Positions 12,848 to 23,723 of a stretch of DNA of 64,000 nt are shown here, in pieces (within the stretch, counting starts at the first letter, position 1; every line of letters starts with the position of its first letter). Origin of the DNA: Sciurus carolinensis (lineage: Eukaryota > Chordata > Mammalia > Rodentia > Sciuridae); the NCBI RefSeq assembly GCF_902686445.1, contig NC_062224.1:49165156-49229155 (forward strand), read 5' to 3'. Made by a program: the position numbers and the translations under genes. The notes under the pieces are model-generated. The model saw only the letters and a program-made list of their open reading frames with translations, did not search any database and was not told the origin of the DNA.

Positions 12848-13114
12848 TGACACATAATGGGGCATGGGAGGGGTTAGTTTTAGGGTTAGAGTGAGGGTTA
12901 GGGAGGGGGACAAGAATGGAGGAAGGAAGGACTGTATAGATGGAAAAGAGGGGTGGGAGAGGATGGGGGGAAGGGAAAAAATAACAGAATGAATCAACCA
13001 ACATTACCCTATGTAAATTTATGATTACACAAATGGTATGCCTTTGCTCCATGTACAAACAGAGAAACAACATGTATCCCATTTGTTTACAATAAAAAAA
13101 TAAAAAATAAAAAA
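12848..13114 (+). other. L1 3' UTR with G-rich tract and A-rich tail
   Basis: The region has a purine-rich, G-rich stretch (12860-12975) including 'gggttagagtgagggttaggg', then a short AT-rich stretch and the A-rich tail. A polypurine tract is normal in mammalian L1 3' UTRs. It could form G-quadruplex structure. Confidence 0.8.
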
Positions 13115-13323
13115 AATATTGCCTAACTAATCATAAAAGTTAAAGCAAGTTCAGCACGGTTGAGTAAATGTCAGTTGTGTGGCTACTGCTGTGGTTAATA
13201 AGTGCTAGACATTTTAAGCTAACAATAATTTGACATCATCTTCTACTGTGTGAATTTAACATTGAGGAACTTTTTTTTTCTGGGGGGATAGGTGGCCAAT
13301 AATATTACAGCATTTAGTAAATC

Positions 13324-14038
13324 CTAATCTTTAAGAAATGGAATATCTTGCACTCTTGTATGTATACTTTCAAACCAGATTATAACATGTCCTGATTTTA
13401 TATCTAAATATCCCGTGGGAGATAAAGGAGGGTCTAAATCCAGGGGCTTAAGAGGCATCCCTCTGTAAAGATGTCATGGCTTTCCATTAATTAAATAAGC
13501 ATTGTCATAAGGTGTTTTAGCTGTAGGAACTCTATTCTTTATTTCTTCCGTTCCTGTTAATCATTCCTGATGGGCTTGGAGTTATTTGCCTACATACTTC
13601 AGGTCATCTGAGAGTAGTCAACAGGGGATCGACAGCTAGAATCTATTTTTGTATTTTCTCATGACATTCTTGGTTACACAAAGTTTCATAGCAAATGAGT
13701 AAATCTGAAATCACTGTTCCATTAGAAGTCTGGTTTTTATGTTTTATCCCTGGTTCTGTTAAGACTCCTGTTTTCAGGGAAAACATATAAAATATTAATA
13801 GTAAACCTGCACATATTAAGCAAGCAAGAAAGGAAAGTCCACAACCGAATTCCCAATATGATGAGACTTTGCAAATACCTTTATTGCTCAGTGGAATCCT
13901 TGTCAAGCACTGAGGGGAATTGCAGGTAGCGTAACAAGAAATGACTTTGGCAGAACCCAATATACCTGACCTATAGGACAAGTGATTAGGAGCTGCCAAG
14001 ACCACAAATCCTCTCACCCAAGTCTTACAGAATGGCAC
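13324..14038 (-). pseudogene. Sag-like LTR open reading frame, broken
   Basis: A 131-codon frame (14038 to 13643, GTG start) begins at the LTR 5' end. It has one hydrophobic segment at about residues 67-87, then an ectodomain with NQT and NGT glycosylation sites, the type II layout known for MMTV superantigen. After a stop, another frame continues to 13324 with at least three stops and contains the short motifs INGKP, LYRGMP and DPPLS. Position, topology and motif order suggest a decayed LTR accessory gene of Sag type. Similarity is weaker than in the copy at 16712. An unrelated env or chance frame is possible. Confidence 0.4.
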
Positions 14039-14174
14039 CTTGCACTAACTGCATTTAATTATCCAGCAGGTGCCAATTATCCTCTAAAAAGAAAGAGACA
14101 GAGGGGCACACCTCAGAAAGATGTGGGGTGTGGAGGAGCTTAACTGCCGTGATGATCCCAGAGGAGCTCCCAGC

Positions 14175-14292
14175 TGATACTGGTCTTGAAAATCAGAATG
14201 AGGTCCTTGTTCCCCCAGCATTGAAGATTAAACACCTGAGAAACTCTGAAGCAAGAACGCGCATTTTATTTCAGAAACAGAACACATTAACA

Positions 14293-14349
<57 letters not shown>

Positions 14350-14674
14350 CCTCTGGAGAGGAGGGGATCCAGAGCTGTTGCCTGAGGCAGTGGGGGTGTC
14401 TTGCCTTCTTTTAGATTTTAGGTTTCCTTTCTTCTCATACCTGCATGACCAAAAGTGGCCAAAAGGCAGGAAGAGAATGGTCTAGGGGGTGATTGCTTGT
14501 AGTGGAAAATGTGATCCTTTCCCCCAGTGGCTGTTAGAACTGGTTGATGGGGAAGTGCTGTCTACCCATTTCCTTTTCACTGATAATCAGCTACCTGTCC
14601 TTTGCCCTGGTCTCAGTGCTTGGCCAGTGTGGAGAGGTAGGAGGTGGGGGTGGGGCAGGAGAAGGTCAGTCTTC
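14175..14674 (-). mobile_element. LTR of the GGTATCA-ending family, with GA tract
   Basis: In minus orientation the 3' end reads ...GACCAGTATCA (14175). It shares 'attgaagattaaacacctgag' with the LTR at 39463. A (GA)n microsatellite at 14301-14347 sits inside it. The 5' end is probably near 14674 (complement of TGAAGACTG), giving about 500 bp. No target-site duplication was confirmed. Confidence 0.55.
14301..14347. repeat. (GA)n microsatellite
   Basis: Near-perfect AG dinucleotide run of about 46 bp within an LTR. Confidence 0.95.
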
Positions 14675-14679
14675 AGTAG

Positions 14680-16100
14680 GGACTAGAGTGGGCAGGCCTG
14701 GGATTGTTAAGTTTAGAATTTGTATTATGTGTGTAGAAGTTTAGAATCTGTATTATGTGTGTGTAGAGGGTAACTGAAATGTTTTGTCTGGGGGATAGCA
14801 TGATCAGATTTATTTGGAAGTGTCATTCTCCCAAGACGTCAGATCGGATATAGGAAGACCCCTTTTTAAGACTGGTAGACTATATTACAGGTGAAATAGC
14901 CCTGTCTTGGACTAGTATTAAAACTGAGAGACTACAATAATTCAAAGATAGTAAGGAGGTAAAAGTTCATACATTCATAGAGGAGTAAGCTGGCAAAGAC
15001 AGATAAATGTTGGAGCAAGTCAGTGAGAAGGGAACAAAGAAGTATAAATGGATTAGGGGCTAAAAGATAAGTTTTAAAACTGCAAATCTTAAGGTGCCAC
15101 TGAGACATCCAAGTGAAAATGTCAAGGTAGCAATTGGATATATAGGTCAGGTTTCAGAGGATGAAAGAAGACATCTGTCTGTGAGTCATCTTAACATAGG
15201 TGGTTCTTGAAATATTGAATATCAGCAAATTTAATCAGGGGATGAACAAATTCAATCAATGGAAAGTGCAAATCCATGGGCTGAATAGGAAAATAAATCT
15301 GCAAGTTAGATTGAGAAATGACAAAGAAAAGGGAAGGGAATAAAAAGATTAGGTCACAGAAGTCAACGACAAAGAGGATGACTCAAGGACAGTGAGTGGT
15401 CTTCCACATTGGGTGACACTAAGAGCTCAAGCATGATTAGGGAGAGTGTTGGATTTAACCACTTGGAAGTAACAGTGACTGTAGTGAACAGTGTTGGGAA
15501 TAGGCAGAGGCTCAATGGGAATGGATTTTATAGCAAATGGGAGATGGGGAAATGGTGCTGTGTCCATATAATTTTGCAAGGAGTTTAGATGTGGAGATGA
15601 GTAATACAGGAGTGTTGCTAGGGCAGGTTATGACAGTCAGAGTACAAGTATCTTTAGTGGGACAGTCTTTAATATGCTTTAAAAAACAAAAAAACCTAAT
15701 GGAAAGATACAGGCACCAGTACAGATGAAGTTATAAAAGAGAGAGGGGATTATTATTATTGTTACAAAATACTGAGGAAGGAAAAGGAAAAGAGAATCCA
15801 GAATCCAAATAGAGAGATTGACCACTAAGGAAAAGGGAAATATAAACTGTGAATTGTAAACAAAGGAGAGAGGTCAATACACTAGAGCCTGCCAGTACTA
15901 GTGGGGTTGAGAACAGCAGGGAGTGATAACCATGTGATCTGGAACAGAGGGAAGTTGTGGTCAGAGGGTAGAATGCTAACTTTTGTGACCTTGAGAATAA
16001 CATTATGGATGGTGGCAAGATGCAAGGTGTGATCCTGACAGTGACTACAAGGTACTGGGAAGGACAAACTATATTGTTATATTGTGTGCAGGTGTAAATA
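14680..16100. other. No recognised feature
   Basis: About 1.4 kb of AT-rich sequence with only short spurious frames. A short ATT run lies at 15749-15760. I recognise no repeat family here. Confidence 0.4.
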
Positions 16101-16106
16101 GGTAAC

Positions 16107-17438
16107 TGCGGGGAGCCAGACCCAGCAACTCATGGGTTCCCCGAAGGATGGGTGGAGTCGACACAGAGGAACGACATGAACCCGTGGAGCAACTTGAAGT
16201 AAGTGCTGCTCAGATTTATTTTAGCTCTTCTTTTATAGTATTAAGTAAAGCCAATTAAACAAGATACAAGTTATAGAGAAATTACCACGAGATTTGTCAT
16301 TAACCACACTTTCTAGCAGGTGCCTAACACAGAGTGGGTACATTAAGGTCAACTTTCTATGTTTACTTAAAGTTTCTCACATAAGCATATTAGTGAAAGA
16401 TATTTTCCTCTTTTCATTCTACCGGCCTTTGTTTACCCTTTGGTGTCAGACCTATTGTCAGCATAATGACTCTATTTTGTTTTAAGCTAATTTTAACAAA
16501 CTGCTAAGCAAAACATGCACTTACTCTTTAGCTCATTATGTTTTTGATTTAACCTTAAAGGTCTACTTAACCTAAACAAGCTCAGTTAAGACTAAGTTAG
16601 GTTATTTACTGCCCAAAAATCAGTGTATTTAATTTTATCCTATTATTTTTTATGTCATTGATTCATCCTCTACCTATTGTAATACATATGTGAGACCTAA
16701 GCCAGCATAAACTACTCATAACCAGTTAACATGCAATGAGGGCATTTGATCTTAAGATATTTTTCTAGTTGTTTGTGTATGCTGTTTCTTTGTTCTTTAG
16801 TCCTACATTTCCAGGGTGACCCTTGACGTCCAAACCTTTGAAGGAAGGACAAATATTGGACATTTGTCCATTTACCATTAATATTAATTATTCATTTACC
16901 ATTTTCATTGTACACTCCTGTATAGGGAAAAGGTGGATCTGTGGGAGGTGGGTTCTTATACTTATTCGCTTGTTTCCCTCTAGGTGAATACCACAAATGT
17001 CCCCCAATCTTGTAAGCTAAGTAGGGTGGTCCTAGTACTGTGGGGAAAATAAGTCTCCTGTTCCATTTGTTAGGCTATTTACTGGTAAAGTGTTAACTGG
17101 GGCAGGTGTGGTCAGCATAGGAGCAAGCAATTTCGGTAACTGTAGTTTTCTGAAGAACTCCTCAAACTCTGTACTTTCAAACTTATGTGTGATATAGTAC
17201 ATTTTTTAAATCATTCCTCATCCTCCCCCAAGCTCCAAAGACTCATTGAGGCTAAATTCTTATCACAGCAATCCAGGGAATATGATTTGCAGTTGCATAG
17301 TTATAAGTATGATACTTACAAGAAAACACCCAATTCCTAGGAGAGATGACAGTGGCCATTTCCTGGAATGGTGGCCTTGCCAAGCCCTTCCCCATGCTCA
17401 GACTTTGTCAAGCAGCATGGCGAAAATGGTCCCCATCA
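16107..17438 (-). mobile_element. Solo MMTV-like betaretroviral LTR with perfect TSD
   Basis: On the minus strand the LTR begins TGATGGGGACC (17438) and ends GGCTCCCCGCA (16107). It is flanked by GGTAAC at 16101-16106 and 17439-17444, a perfect 6-bp duplication typical of betaretroviral integration. At 1,332 bp it is about the size of MMTV LTRs. TATAAAA (complement 16231-16237) is followed after about 11 bp by AATAAA (complement 16215-16220), implying a very short R. The first ATG lies at LTR bases 3-5 and opens a Sag-like frame. Being solo, it is the product of LTR-LTR recombination. Confidence 0.85.
16712..17436 (-). pseudogene. Sag-like (superantigen-type) LTR gene, broken
   Basis: ATG at 17436 is two bases inside the LTR, as for MMTV sag. 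Reading on, with frame changes, there is a single hydrophobic segment (about 17335-17270, LGIGCFLVSIILITMQ), an NGTG glycosylation site, then YKIGGHLWYSPRG and PTDPPFPYTG (about 17020-16917). A C-terminal part follows with a TGA at 16892-16894, then INGKW, SPWKC and KQLEKYLK, ending at TAG 16712. This order matches what I know of MMTV superantigen: a type II membrane protein presented with MHC class II that stimulates T cells by V-beta. At least two frameshifts and several stops make it non-functional. Confidence 0.6.
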
Positions 17439-17661
17439 GGTAACAAAAAATTTCAACCATAATGTACCAATAAAACATATTTTACCAATATGCTTTTTAA
17501 GGAAGATTCCTTTGTCTAATGTTCATAATTGTTTTTGTTCTAGTCTGTTTTATGTTCTAATTGTATGAGATAGAAACAAATTTCCAATGATGGTAATAAC
17601 TTTTCAGATATCTCTCCTCCTCCCCAAATGAGAATGGATTGGTCATTAGGGATTAAATTAA

Positions 17662-18330
17662 AACTACTCTGAGATTTTATCTCAGACCAGTCAGAATGGC
17701 AGTCATCAAGAACACAAACAACAATAAATGCTTGAGAGGTTGTAGAGAAAAATGAACACTTTTACACTGTTGGTGGAATTGTAAATTAATATAACCACTT
17801 TGGAAATCAGTATGAAGTTTCCCCAAAAGACTAGGAATGGAACCACCATATGACCCAGTTACATCACTCCAGGGTATTTATCCTTAATAATTAAAGTCAT
17901 CATACAATAGTGATACATGACTATGGAACCAGGCTAGGAGTCCATCAATGGATGAATGTATAAGAAAATGTAGTATATATACACAATGGAGTTTTATTCA
18001 CCATAATGAAAAATAAAATGTTATTGCAGGAAGGTGGATAGAACTTGAAAACATTATGTTAAATGAAATAAACCAAACTCAGAAGGGTCATATGTTTTCT
18101 CTCCTATGTGAAATCTAGAAATGAAAAAGGAAAAGAAATGTGGAGGGGAGTAGTCTCTTGATAATTGAAGGGAGATGAGGAAAGCAACCAGGAAGAGAGA
18201 AAGGGGAAATATTGGGGAATCATATTGGCCAAATTATATTGTCATGTTGTGTGTAGGTAAGAATACGCAACAATAAATCCCACCATTACATACAATTATA
18301 ATGCACCAATAAAAAATATGGGGAAAAAAA
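17662..18330 (+). mobile_element. L1 3'-end fragment
   Basis: The sequence matches the C-terminal ORF2 coding region and 3' UTR of the L1 copies here (compare 'gaatggcagtcatcaagaa', 'ggaaccaccatatgaccca', 'cacaatggagttttattca'). It ends in an A-rich tail near 18310-18332. It is more diverged than the 6421 copy, 5'-truncated and non-coding. Confidence 0.85.
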
Positions 18331-18345
18331 AGAATGTAATGCTCT

Positions 18346-18540
18346 AAGCAGGTACAGTGGCACACTTCTGTAATCCTAACTCCAAGGGAGGCTGAGGAGC
18401 ACAAGTTTGAGGCTAGCCTGAGCAATCTAGCAAGATCTAGTTCCAAATAAAAATAAATAAATAAATAAATAAGAAGGACTGGGGATGCTGGAGTGCTAGA
18501 CCCTGGGTCCAGTCCCCAGCATTATTTGTAACAACAATTA
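18346..18540 (+). mobile_element. B1-like plus ID fusion SINE
   Basis: The left part ('cagtggcacacttctgtaatcc', 'gggaggctgagga') is 7SL/B1-like. An (AAAT)n linker follows, then an ID-like right part ('ggactggggatgctgga', 'gtccagtccccagca'). This composite is characteristic of squirrel-family genomes. Confidence 0.8.
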
Positions 18541-18544
18541 TTTT

Positions 18545-20655
18545 CTACATAATTTCCCCACAAAAGAATTAGCAGGACAGAAATTATCCAAGAAGCCTGG
18601 ATTCTAATCTGATACTTGGTTCGAAATCACTTAATCAGATAGAGCCTTTTTCTTTCCACATCTTTGTTTCTGGAGTAAAAATATCAAAATTCTTGAGAAT
18701 AGGGTAGGAAATGTCCATGCAAGGTTGTAATAAACTGGATTTCATTCTCTAAGAACTAAAACCAAAAACGTTTTCAGAGTGGCAGGAGCAGATCTATCTT
18801 TAGTCTATTTCCCAGGTATTTCCAAAGAGAAGCAAAGTTCCTCTGTCAATACAATGGGCTTAATCTTTTTAAAAATACATTTGGAAATCCTGAAATATAT
18901 AGGTATGTAAGTAAAATTTGCAGTATGCTGTCGAGTTCTGTAGCAGCTTCCAATACCTGGCAGCAAGAAGTTTTTACCTATATCTCTTCTCTTCCATATA
19001 TATTTTTCTTTGACTAGAGTCATCTTGCTAGATGCTATGTGTTCACTTAATTTACTTTGTGAAACAGAAGTTAATGAAGGCCCAGTGTAAAGTAGACACA
19101 TCTAGAGGTTTCACTATCAACACAATTATTTGACCATACATCAGTATGAGCAGCATCCTCCATCCCCACTTTGAGCAGAGATTTTAGCCCTAAGATTTCT
19201 TTTGAATGCCCCATTTCAGGTTTCTGGGTAATGTGCACAATGGGTGAAGGACAATCCAGTCACCTTTGGTGAGAAAGATGTAGGTCGAGAGACTAAACTC
19301 TGAAATTCTGAAGTAAACCTGTCAACCTTAAAGCTTAATCTCAGAAGTAGATGGAAAGAAGAAACCGGATACTGGAGGGAACAAAAGGTCAAGCATGCAA
19401 TTGTGTACATGAAACCTCCCCCACAAGTTGAAGATCTCTGGACTCTGAATCTAGCCCTTGTCTGTAGTTCCTATGCTGTGTATTTAGTAGAAGAGCTCTT
19501 ACTGTATCCTGAAGTTGAGCCTGAGGCCATGAGCAGTCCTGATCCTTTCTCAGGAAGATATAATGAACAGGGGTTTATATTTTTAATCTGCACACAAATC
19601 TTTTCTATTGACAATTGCAACTTCATGTGGTCCATGTGATGCTTATGGGACCATGCATGAGTCAAGTGGGCATGTAACCCAGAACAAGAAATTAAGACCC
19701 TTTGCAGGAATACTGGAAGAGAGAGACTGATGAATTTGGAGACTGATGGTTATAAAATCTGCTGGGGCCATCTTTCCTATCACATGAATAGATGAGGGTG
19801 AGAATGAAGACAATAGAGGAAAACAGTGGAGCACCTATATGCAGCTGGTTGAAGTTATTAAAACACTGAACGTTTAGGCCTTGTGAGTTAATAAATTCCC
19901 TTTTACTTCACCTAGTTTTCCCTGAGCTTTTGTCACTTGGAATCAAAAGAAATCTGACAAACAAGAAGAGGAAAGCAGTTGATACAGAGAAGAGCAGAGA
20001 AAGTTCTCATGACTGTAGTTTAGCAAGCCTTAAAACAACATTCATAATAGGAAGCTTGCTGTTTTCATATTAGCTCATTTCATTCAGCTTTTGAAGGCCC
20101 TGGACTGTTTGCCAAACCAGAATATGTTAATAGTCAGACCAAAACTGAGAAGTACGCAGAATTGTCTCTATTTTTTGGTTAAGCTTTGGGCATACTTCTC
20201 CTCCTCTATTCTCTACTTTTTCTCCTCAAACTCCCAGAGTATTTCCCTCATTTCAAAATACTGTTTCACAGAGACCCTAACTCTAACCATGGCTCTTTAA
20301 CTTTTTACCTCCTCCCCTATCTATAGGCTCAACTGACTGACCTAGCCAGGGACCTGACCTAGGCAGGGAACTCTGAACCAAAGCCACTTACATTTGACTT
20401 CTCTCTGAAAAACCCTCTTCTGTTTGCTTGGAAAACTCTCACACATACCATTTTCTCTCCCATTGAGGTTCCATCCATTTCAATCCCACCCTTGTAACAA
20501 AGGATGCTTCTCTATGCTCTACATTTGCCTTTACAGTATAATCTTTATACACACATGAAATAGATCAAAACATTTGCATGCTAAGAAAAATATAACAAAG
20601 AGATGATTATGATCCTTGGACATAGTTAAGAAAACAAAACTCATCTCTAAACACT
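18545..20655. other. Mostly unrecognised; possible old LTR tail near 19830-19965
   Basis: No coding frame is credible. Around 19890 'aataaattcccttttactt' and 'cttttgtcacttggaatcaaaag' resemble the 3' end of ancient MaLR/ERVL LTRs, but I cannot set boundaries. The rest shows nothing I recognise. Confidence 0.35.
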
Positions 20656-20663
20656 TTGGTTGT

Positions 20664-20750
20664 GAGCTGGGGATTAGCTCATTGGTATGATGTTTGCATA
20701 GCATGCATGATGCCCTGGGTTCCATCTCTGGCACTGGGAAAAAAAAACTT
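20664..20750 (+). mobile_element. ID-type SINE
   Basis: 'gctggggattagctcattggta' and 'gccctgggttccatctctggcac' are the A-box and B-box regions of a tRNA-Ala-derived ID SINE, followed by an A-run. The boxes are diverged. Confidence 0.75.
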
Positions 20751-20754
20751 TTTG

Positions 20755-21220
20755 GATAAATTATAGACAACATTGAGTATTCTATTTGGACGTGTTGTAA
20801 ATTAATTCAGACACTTTCTATTAATTCAGTCATATGTCTTTTAGAATCTATCATACTTCACTTAAGTAACCCTCTGTTCTCTTTACCAGGCGGAAACCAC
20901 TTAATGCCCACATTTACTAATAATCTTAGTCAATTAATTTTCAGCTGTGAAACTCCTTTCTCCTTATGTAATAAAAGCAATCAATTGGTACTCTATTTCA
21001 GAGAAAGGCAAATGCAAAGATTATTACATATTGTTCTGTGTCAGATTATTTTTGTGAACAGCTAATGCTGTATGTCCCCAACTACCTCTGAAAAATGAAC
21101 AGAAGACTTTAAAAGGATTATCATGAATCTGGCAAGGAGATACTATTTGATAAGCAAGAAACACAATACTTTCAGAACTACCTACCTCAGAAGGGCTACA
21201 GTATTGACCTTAACCATGGT
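20755..21220. other. No recognised feature
   Basis: AT-rich DNA without a usable frame or repeat signature that I can name. Confidence 0.4.
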
Positions 21221-21222
21221 AG

Positions 21223-21772
21223 TGAAGCAAGAATTAAAGAGAGGCAGTCCATGTAGATAGGTAGTGGGGTGGAGTGGAGGGTAGTTTGGGTTCCAGAAGT
21301 TGGAGGCAGCCCCTGAGAGATTGAAATATTAATGCCTCCAGAGTCCTTTGATTACCAAGATTACCTGCCTATACTGTCCCTCCCAGAACGTTGTTAATGA
21401 GCAGACAAGGAGCTGCTGATTAATGGCCCCTAGGCTGCTACCTGCCTGGATCACTCCATTTGGCTCTTCCCCCTGCCCATCTACTTCTCACCTCTTGGCC
21501 ATCCCACTAGCATCTTTAGTCACATAGCAGGAAGGAGAGAGGTAAGGGGGAAGAGAACAAAGAAAATCTAAAACATATAAAAGGGGCAGGATGCTCCCAC
21601 TTCTTGGGATACCAGGACACCAGCTGTGGCCCACTTCTCCCTTCAGGGACAAGTCTGTGTTACTATCTTTAAAATAAAAGTTGCTTACTACACTTGCCTC
21701 AGTGCACTTCTCTAAAGTTCAAACTTCAACATTTGAGGAAGCAGAACTCATTCCTGATAACCAGTGGTATCA
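21223..21772 (+). mobile_element. Solo LTR, GGTATCA-ending family, 550 bp
   Basis: It starts TGAAGCAAGAATTAA and ends ACCAGTGGTATCA. A TATA-like 'acatataaaagggg' lies near 21575, and 'aaaataaaagttgc' (polyadenylation signal) near 21671. It is almost the same length as its inverted relative at 22063-22614. No matching 4-bp flank was found. Confidence 0.75.
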
Positions 21773-22058
21773 ATATGTGGTAATGTTTTAAAAGCTGTGA
21801 TTAGGCAGGAAGATTAGGAATCTTTGTCAGAATAGGCAAATGAAAAGCTTATTCCATATGCCCTAAGTTTCAAATTTTTGCTGTTCATCCTCCCATTTTA
21901 AGAATATCTATCAAGAACTAAGTGTCATCCATAGAAATGAATAAAGCATGTTGAAGTACTCAATAAATCCATAGCATAATACATTATACCAGCAGACATA
22001 GAATTAATTAATTTTGCCAGTCATTCTCTGAATTAAAGGACTGAAAATTTAGTGGGTA
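21773..22058. other. Spacer between two inverted LTRs
   Basis: About 290 bp of AT-rich DNA with no recognised feature. Confidence 0.4.
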
Positions 22059-22062
22059 ATGT

Positions 22063-22614
22063 TGATACCGCCGTTTAACAGTGACGAGTTCTGCTCCTTC
22101 TAATGTTGAAGATTGAACACTAGAGAAGCACACCAAGGCAAGCAGATTAAGCAGGTTTTATTTAAAGGTAATAATACAGATTTCTTCCGGCAGGAAGAAG
22201 GGGGCCATGACTGATGTTCTAAAGTCCCAAGAAGTGAGTGCACCCTACATCTTTTATAGGTTAAAGTCTTTTTTGTTCTCCAGTTCTCTCCCCCTTTATC
22301 TCTCCTTCCTGCCTAGGTTTTACATTAAGTGTGACTAGGCCTGGTTTTACATTAAGTGAGAACATGGGCAGGGGGAGGGCCAAGGTGATTCAGGCAGATA
22401 AGGGGGGGGGAGCATTAATTAGCAGCTCCATGCTTGCAGTCCTTGATAAAGGCAGGTAAATTTGGAAATCAATGGGCTCTGGAGATCCTTGACATTCCAT
22501 TCTTCCAGGAGCAATCTCCAACTTCCAGAGGCAGATGGCTTCATGGCTTCATTTCCTCGATTTGACCCGATCCCCTATTTCCACACTAACTACCTGTCCT
22601 TAATTCTGGCTTCA
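22063..22614 (-). mobile_element. Solo LTR, GGTATCA-ending family, TSD ATGT
   Basis: In minus orientation it starts TGAAGCCAGAATTAAG (22614) and ends GGCGGTATCA (22063). ATGT flanks both sides (22059-22062 and 22615-22618). A 4-bp duplication fits class I (ERV1-type) integration. AATAAA is present in the right place (complement near 22155). Confidence 0.8.
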
Positions 22615-22666
22615 ATGTAGCACTTCAATTACAACAAACTGAATGGTATTCAAAAAAGGTGGGTTT

Positions 22667-22758
22667 GGGGCTGGGGAGATAGCTCAATTGGTAGAGGGCT
22701 TGCCTGTCAAGCACAAAGCCCTGGGTTCGATCCCCAGCACCGCAAAAAAAAAAAAAAA
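22667..22758 (+). mobile_element. ID SINE with A-tail and target-site duplication
   Basis: This is a well-preserved ID element: 'ggggctggggagatagctcaattggtagag' holds the A box and 'gggttcgatccccagca' the B box, then (A)17. 'aaaggtgggttt' on both sides (from about 22655 and 22758) is the target duplication left by L1-machinery insertion. Pol III boxes look good, so it may be young. Confidence 0.92.
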
Positions 22759-22774
22759 AGGTGGGTTTTGAGGC

Positions 22775-23280
22775 AGAGTATACAAAGGAATAAAGGAGAA
22801 AAACTGAAGAACCAGTATCTCCACAGAGAGGATACAGAAAAGATATGGGAGAGGGCACTAAAGGAGGTTCTGTCTTCATAATTTTATCAGTGTTTTCCTA
22901 AGAATGCAAGTAGAGACCTAGTCACAAACTACTTCAATTTGCCATTTTCTAAAACTTTTTAAATGCTCATTCAAAAAAGAAAAGAAACATTTCAGAAGTA
23001 TAGAGAAACCCTCTGAATCCAGTAGTCTTATTCTTAGGCCATGGGTCATGTTAAAAGTTTTCTGTAGCAGAGCCCTTTGCCACACCCATTATCATATCAG
23101 CCTCCCTGTTTCAACTTGGTGATTACTCCTTCTCCATTCTAGTCCATGTGCTCCTGTGGACTCTACAGCTGTTCTACCACATGTCTCAGGCCCAAACCAA
23201 TAAGCACAGTGCATTCTCCTGGATGTGGAGGTTGGTTCATGGGTGTGCATATGTGAGTGGAAGGGCTCACTGGTGTAAGG
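22775..23280. other. No recognised feature
   Basis: Unique-looking sequence between the ID element and the class I provirus. No coding frame is credible. Confidence 0.4.
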
Positions 23281-23282
23281 CA

Positions 23283-23708
23283 GCTTGGGACCCACGGCAA
23301 TTCTAGCCACCACTGCGCAATCCCACTGAACTGCCGCCCGCTCGCTCGTCTCAGTCGCGGCTCACCAATAGCTCCCAGAAAAATGCACCACGGACACAAG
23401 GCCTCACACAAGAGACTTTATTATGTGTACGACTAACACATCCACTCAGGGTGAAAAGAAAGGAAAAAAAAGAAAGATGGTGTGTAACTTCTCCCAGATA
23501 TTGGAATCTCGTGGGCTGGAAGGAACCAATAGCAGAGGAGAATACTTGAAAGCTGACTGATGAACCAATAGCTATTTAGCATGTTAGGATGTAATGTGGG
23601 AAGCAGGAAAATGGCGGCAGCGTAAGACGGAAATTCCTGTAACTTAAGAGGCGGGCAGAGCGCAGATTGACAAGTGGTTGGGAGGCGGAGTATCAGGTTT
23701 ATATTACA
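23283..23708 (-). repeat. 3' LTR of class I provirus
   Basis: The sense 5' end is TGTAATATAAAC (23708). The AATAAA signal lies at the complement of 'gactttattatg' near 23410. It is paired with 27140-27565 and has equal length. Confidence 0.85.
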
Positions 23709-23723
23709 TTCCCCCATTTTTGA
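23709..23723 (-). promoter_or_regulatory. Polypurine tract of class I provirus
   Basis: The minus strand reads AAAAATGGGGGAA directly before the 3' LTR, the expected plus-strand primer for reverse transcription. Confidence 0.75.

Larger units (their letters stand above)
6421..13114 (+). mobile_element. Near full-length LINE-1
   Basis: The element has a 5' UTR opening with 'caagatggcagactag', ORF1, an inter-ORF spacer, ORF2, a G-rich 3' UTR and a degenerate A-rich tail (13091-13114). It is flanked by a 14-bp target-site duplication, 6407-6420 and 13115-13128, with one mismatch (gctt versus gcct). It inserted into the MMTV-like LTR in antisense orientation and is not 5'-truncated. ORF1 is open but ORF2 is broken, so it cannot move autonomously as written. 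Confidence 0.93.
6098..14037 (-). mobile_element. Long betaretrovirus-type LTR split by an L1
   Basis: On the minus strand the element begins TGCCATTC at 14037 and ends CCCCGGCA at 6098, giving short TGCC/GGCA inverted ends. Without the L1 (6421-13114) and its extra TSD copy it is about 1.23 kb, close to the 1.3 kb of MMTV-type LTRs. TATAAAA (complement 6231-6237) lies about 15 bp upstream of AATAAA (complement 6211-6216), giving a very short R region as in MMTV-like LTRs. Its 5' part holds a broken membrane-protein frame. No flanking duplication was found, so the 14037 boundary is less certain than the 6098 one. Confidence 0.6.

Noticed and set aside
12876..12905. Interstitial telomere-like TTAGGG repeats
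   Set aside because: Only two or three irregular hexamers occur, within the normal G-rich tract of the L1 3' UTR.
22667..22740. Possible tRNA-Ala gene
   Set aside because: A and B boxes are present, but the flanks (A-tail, target-site duplication) show an ID SINE, and the acceptor stem is not maintained.
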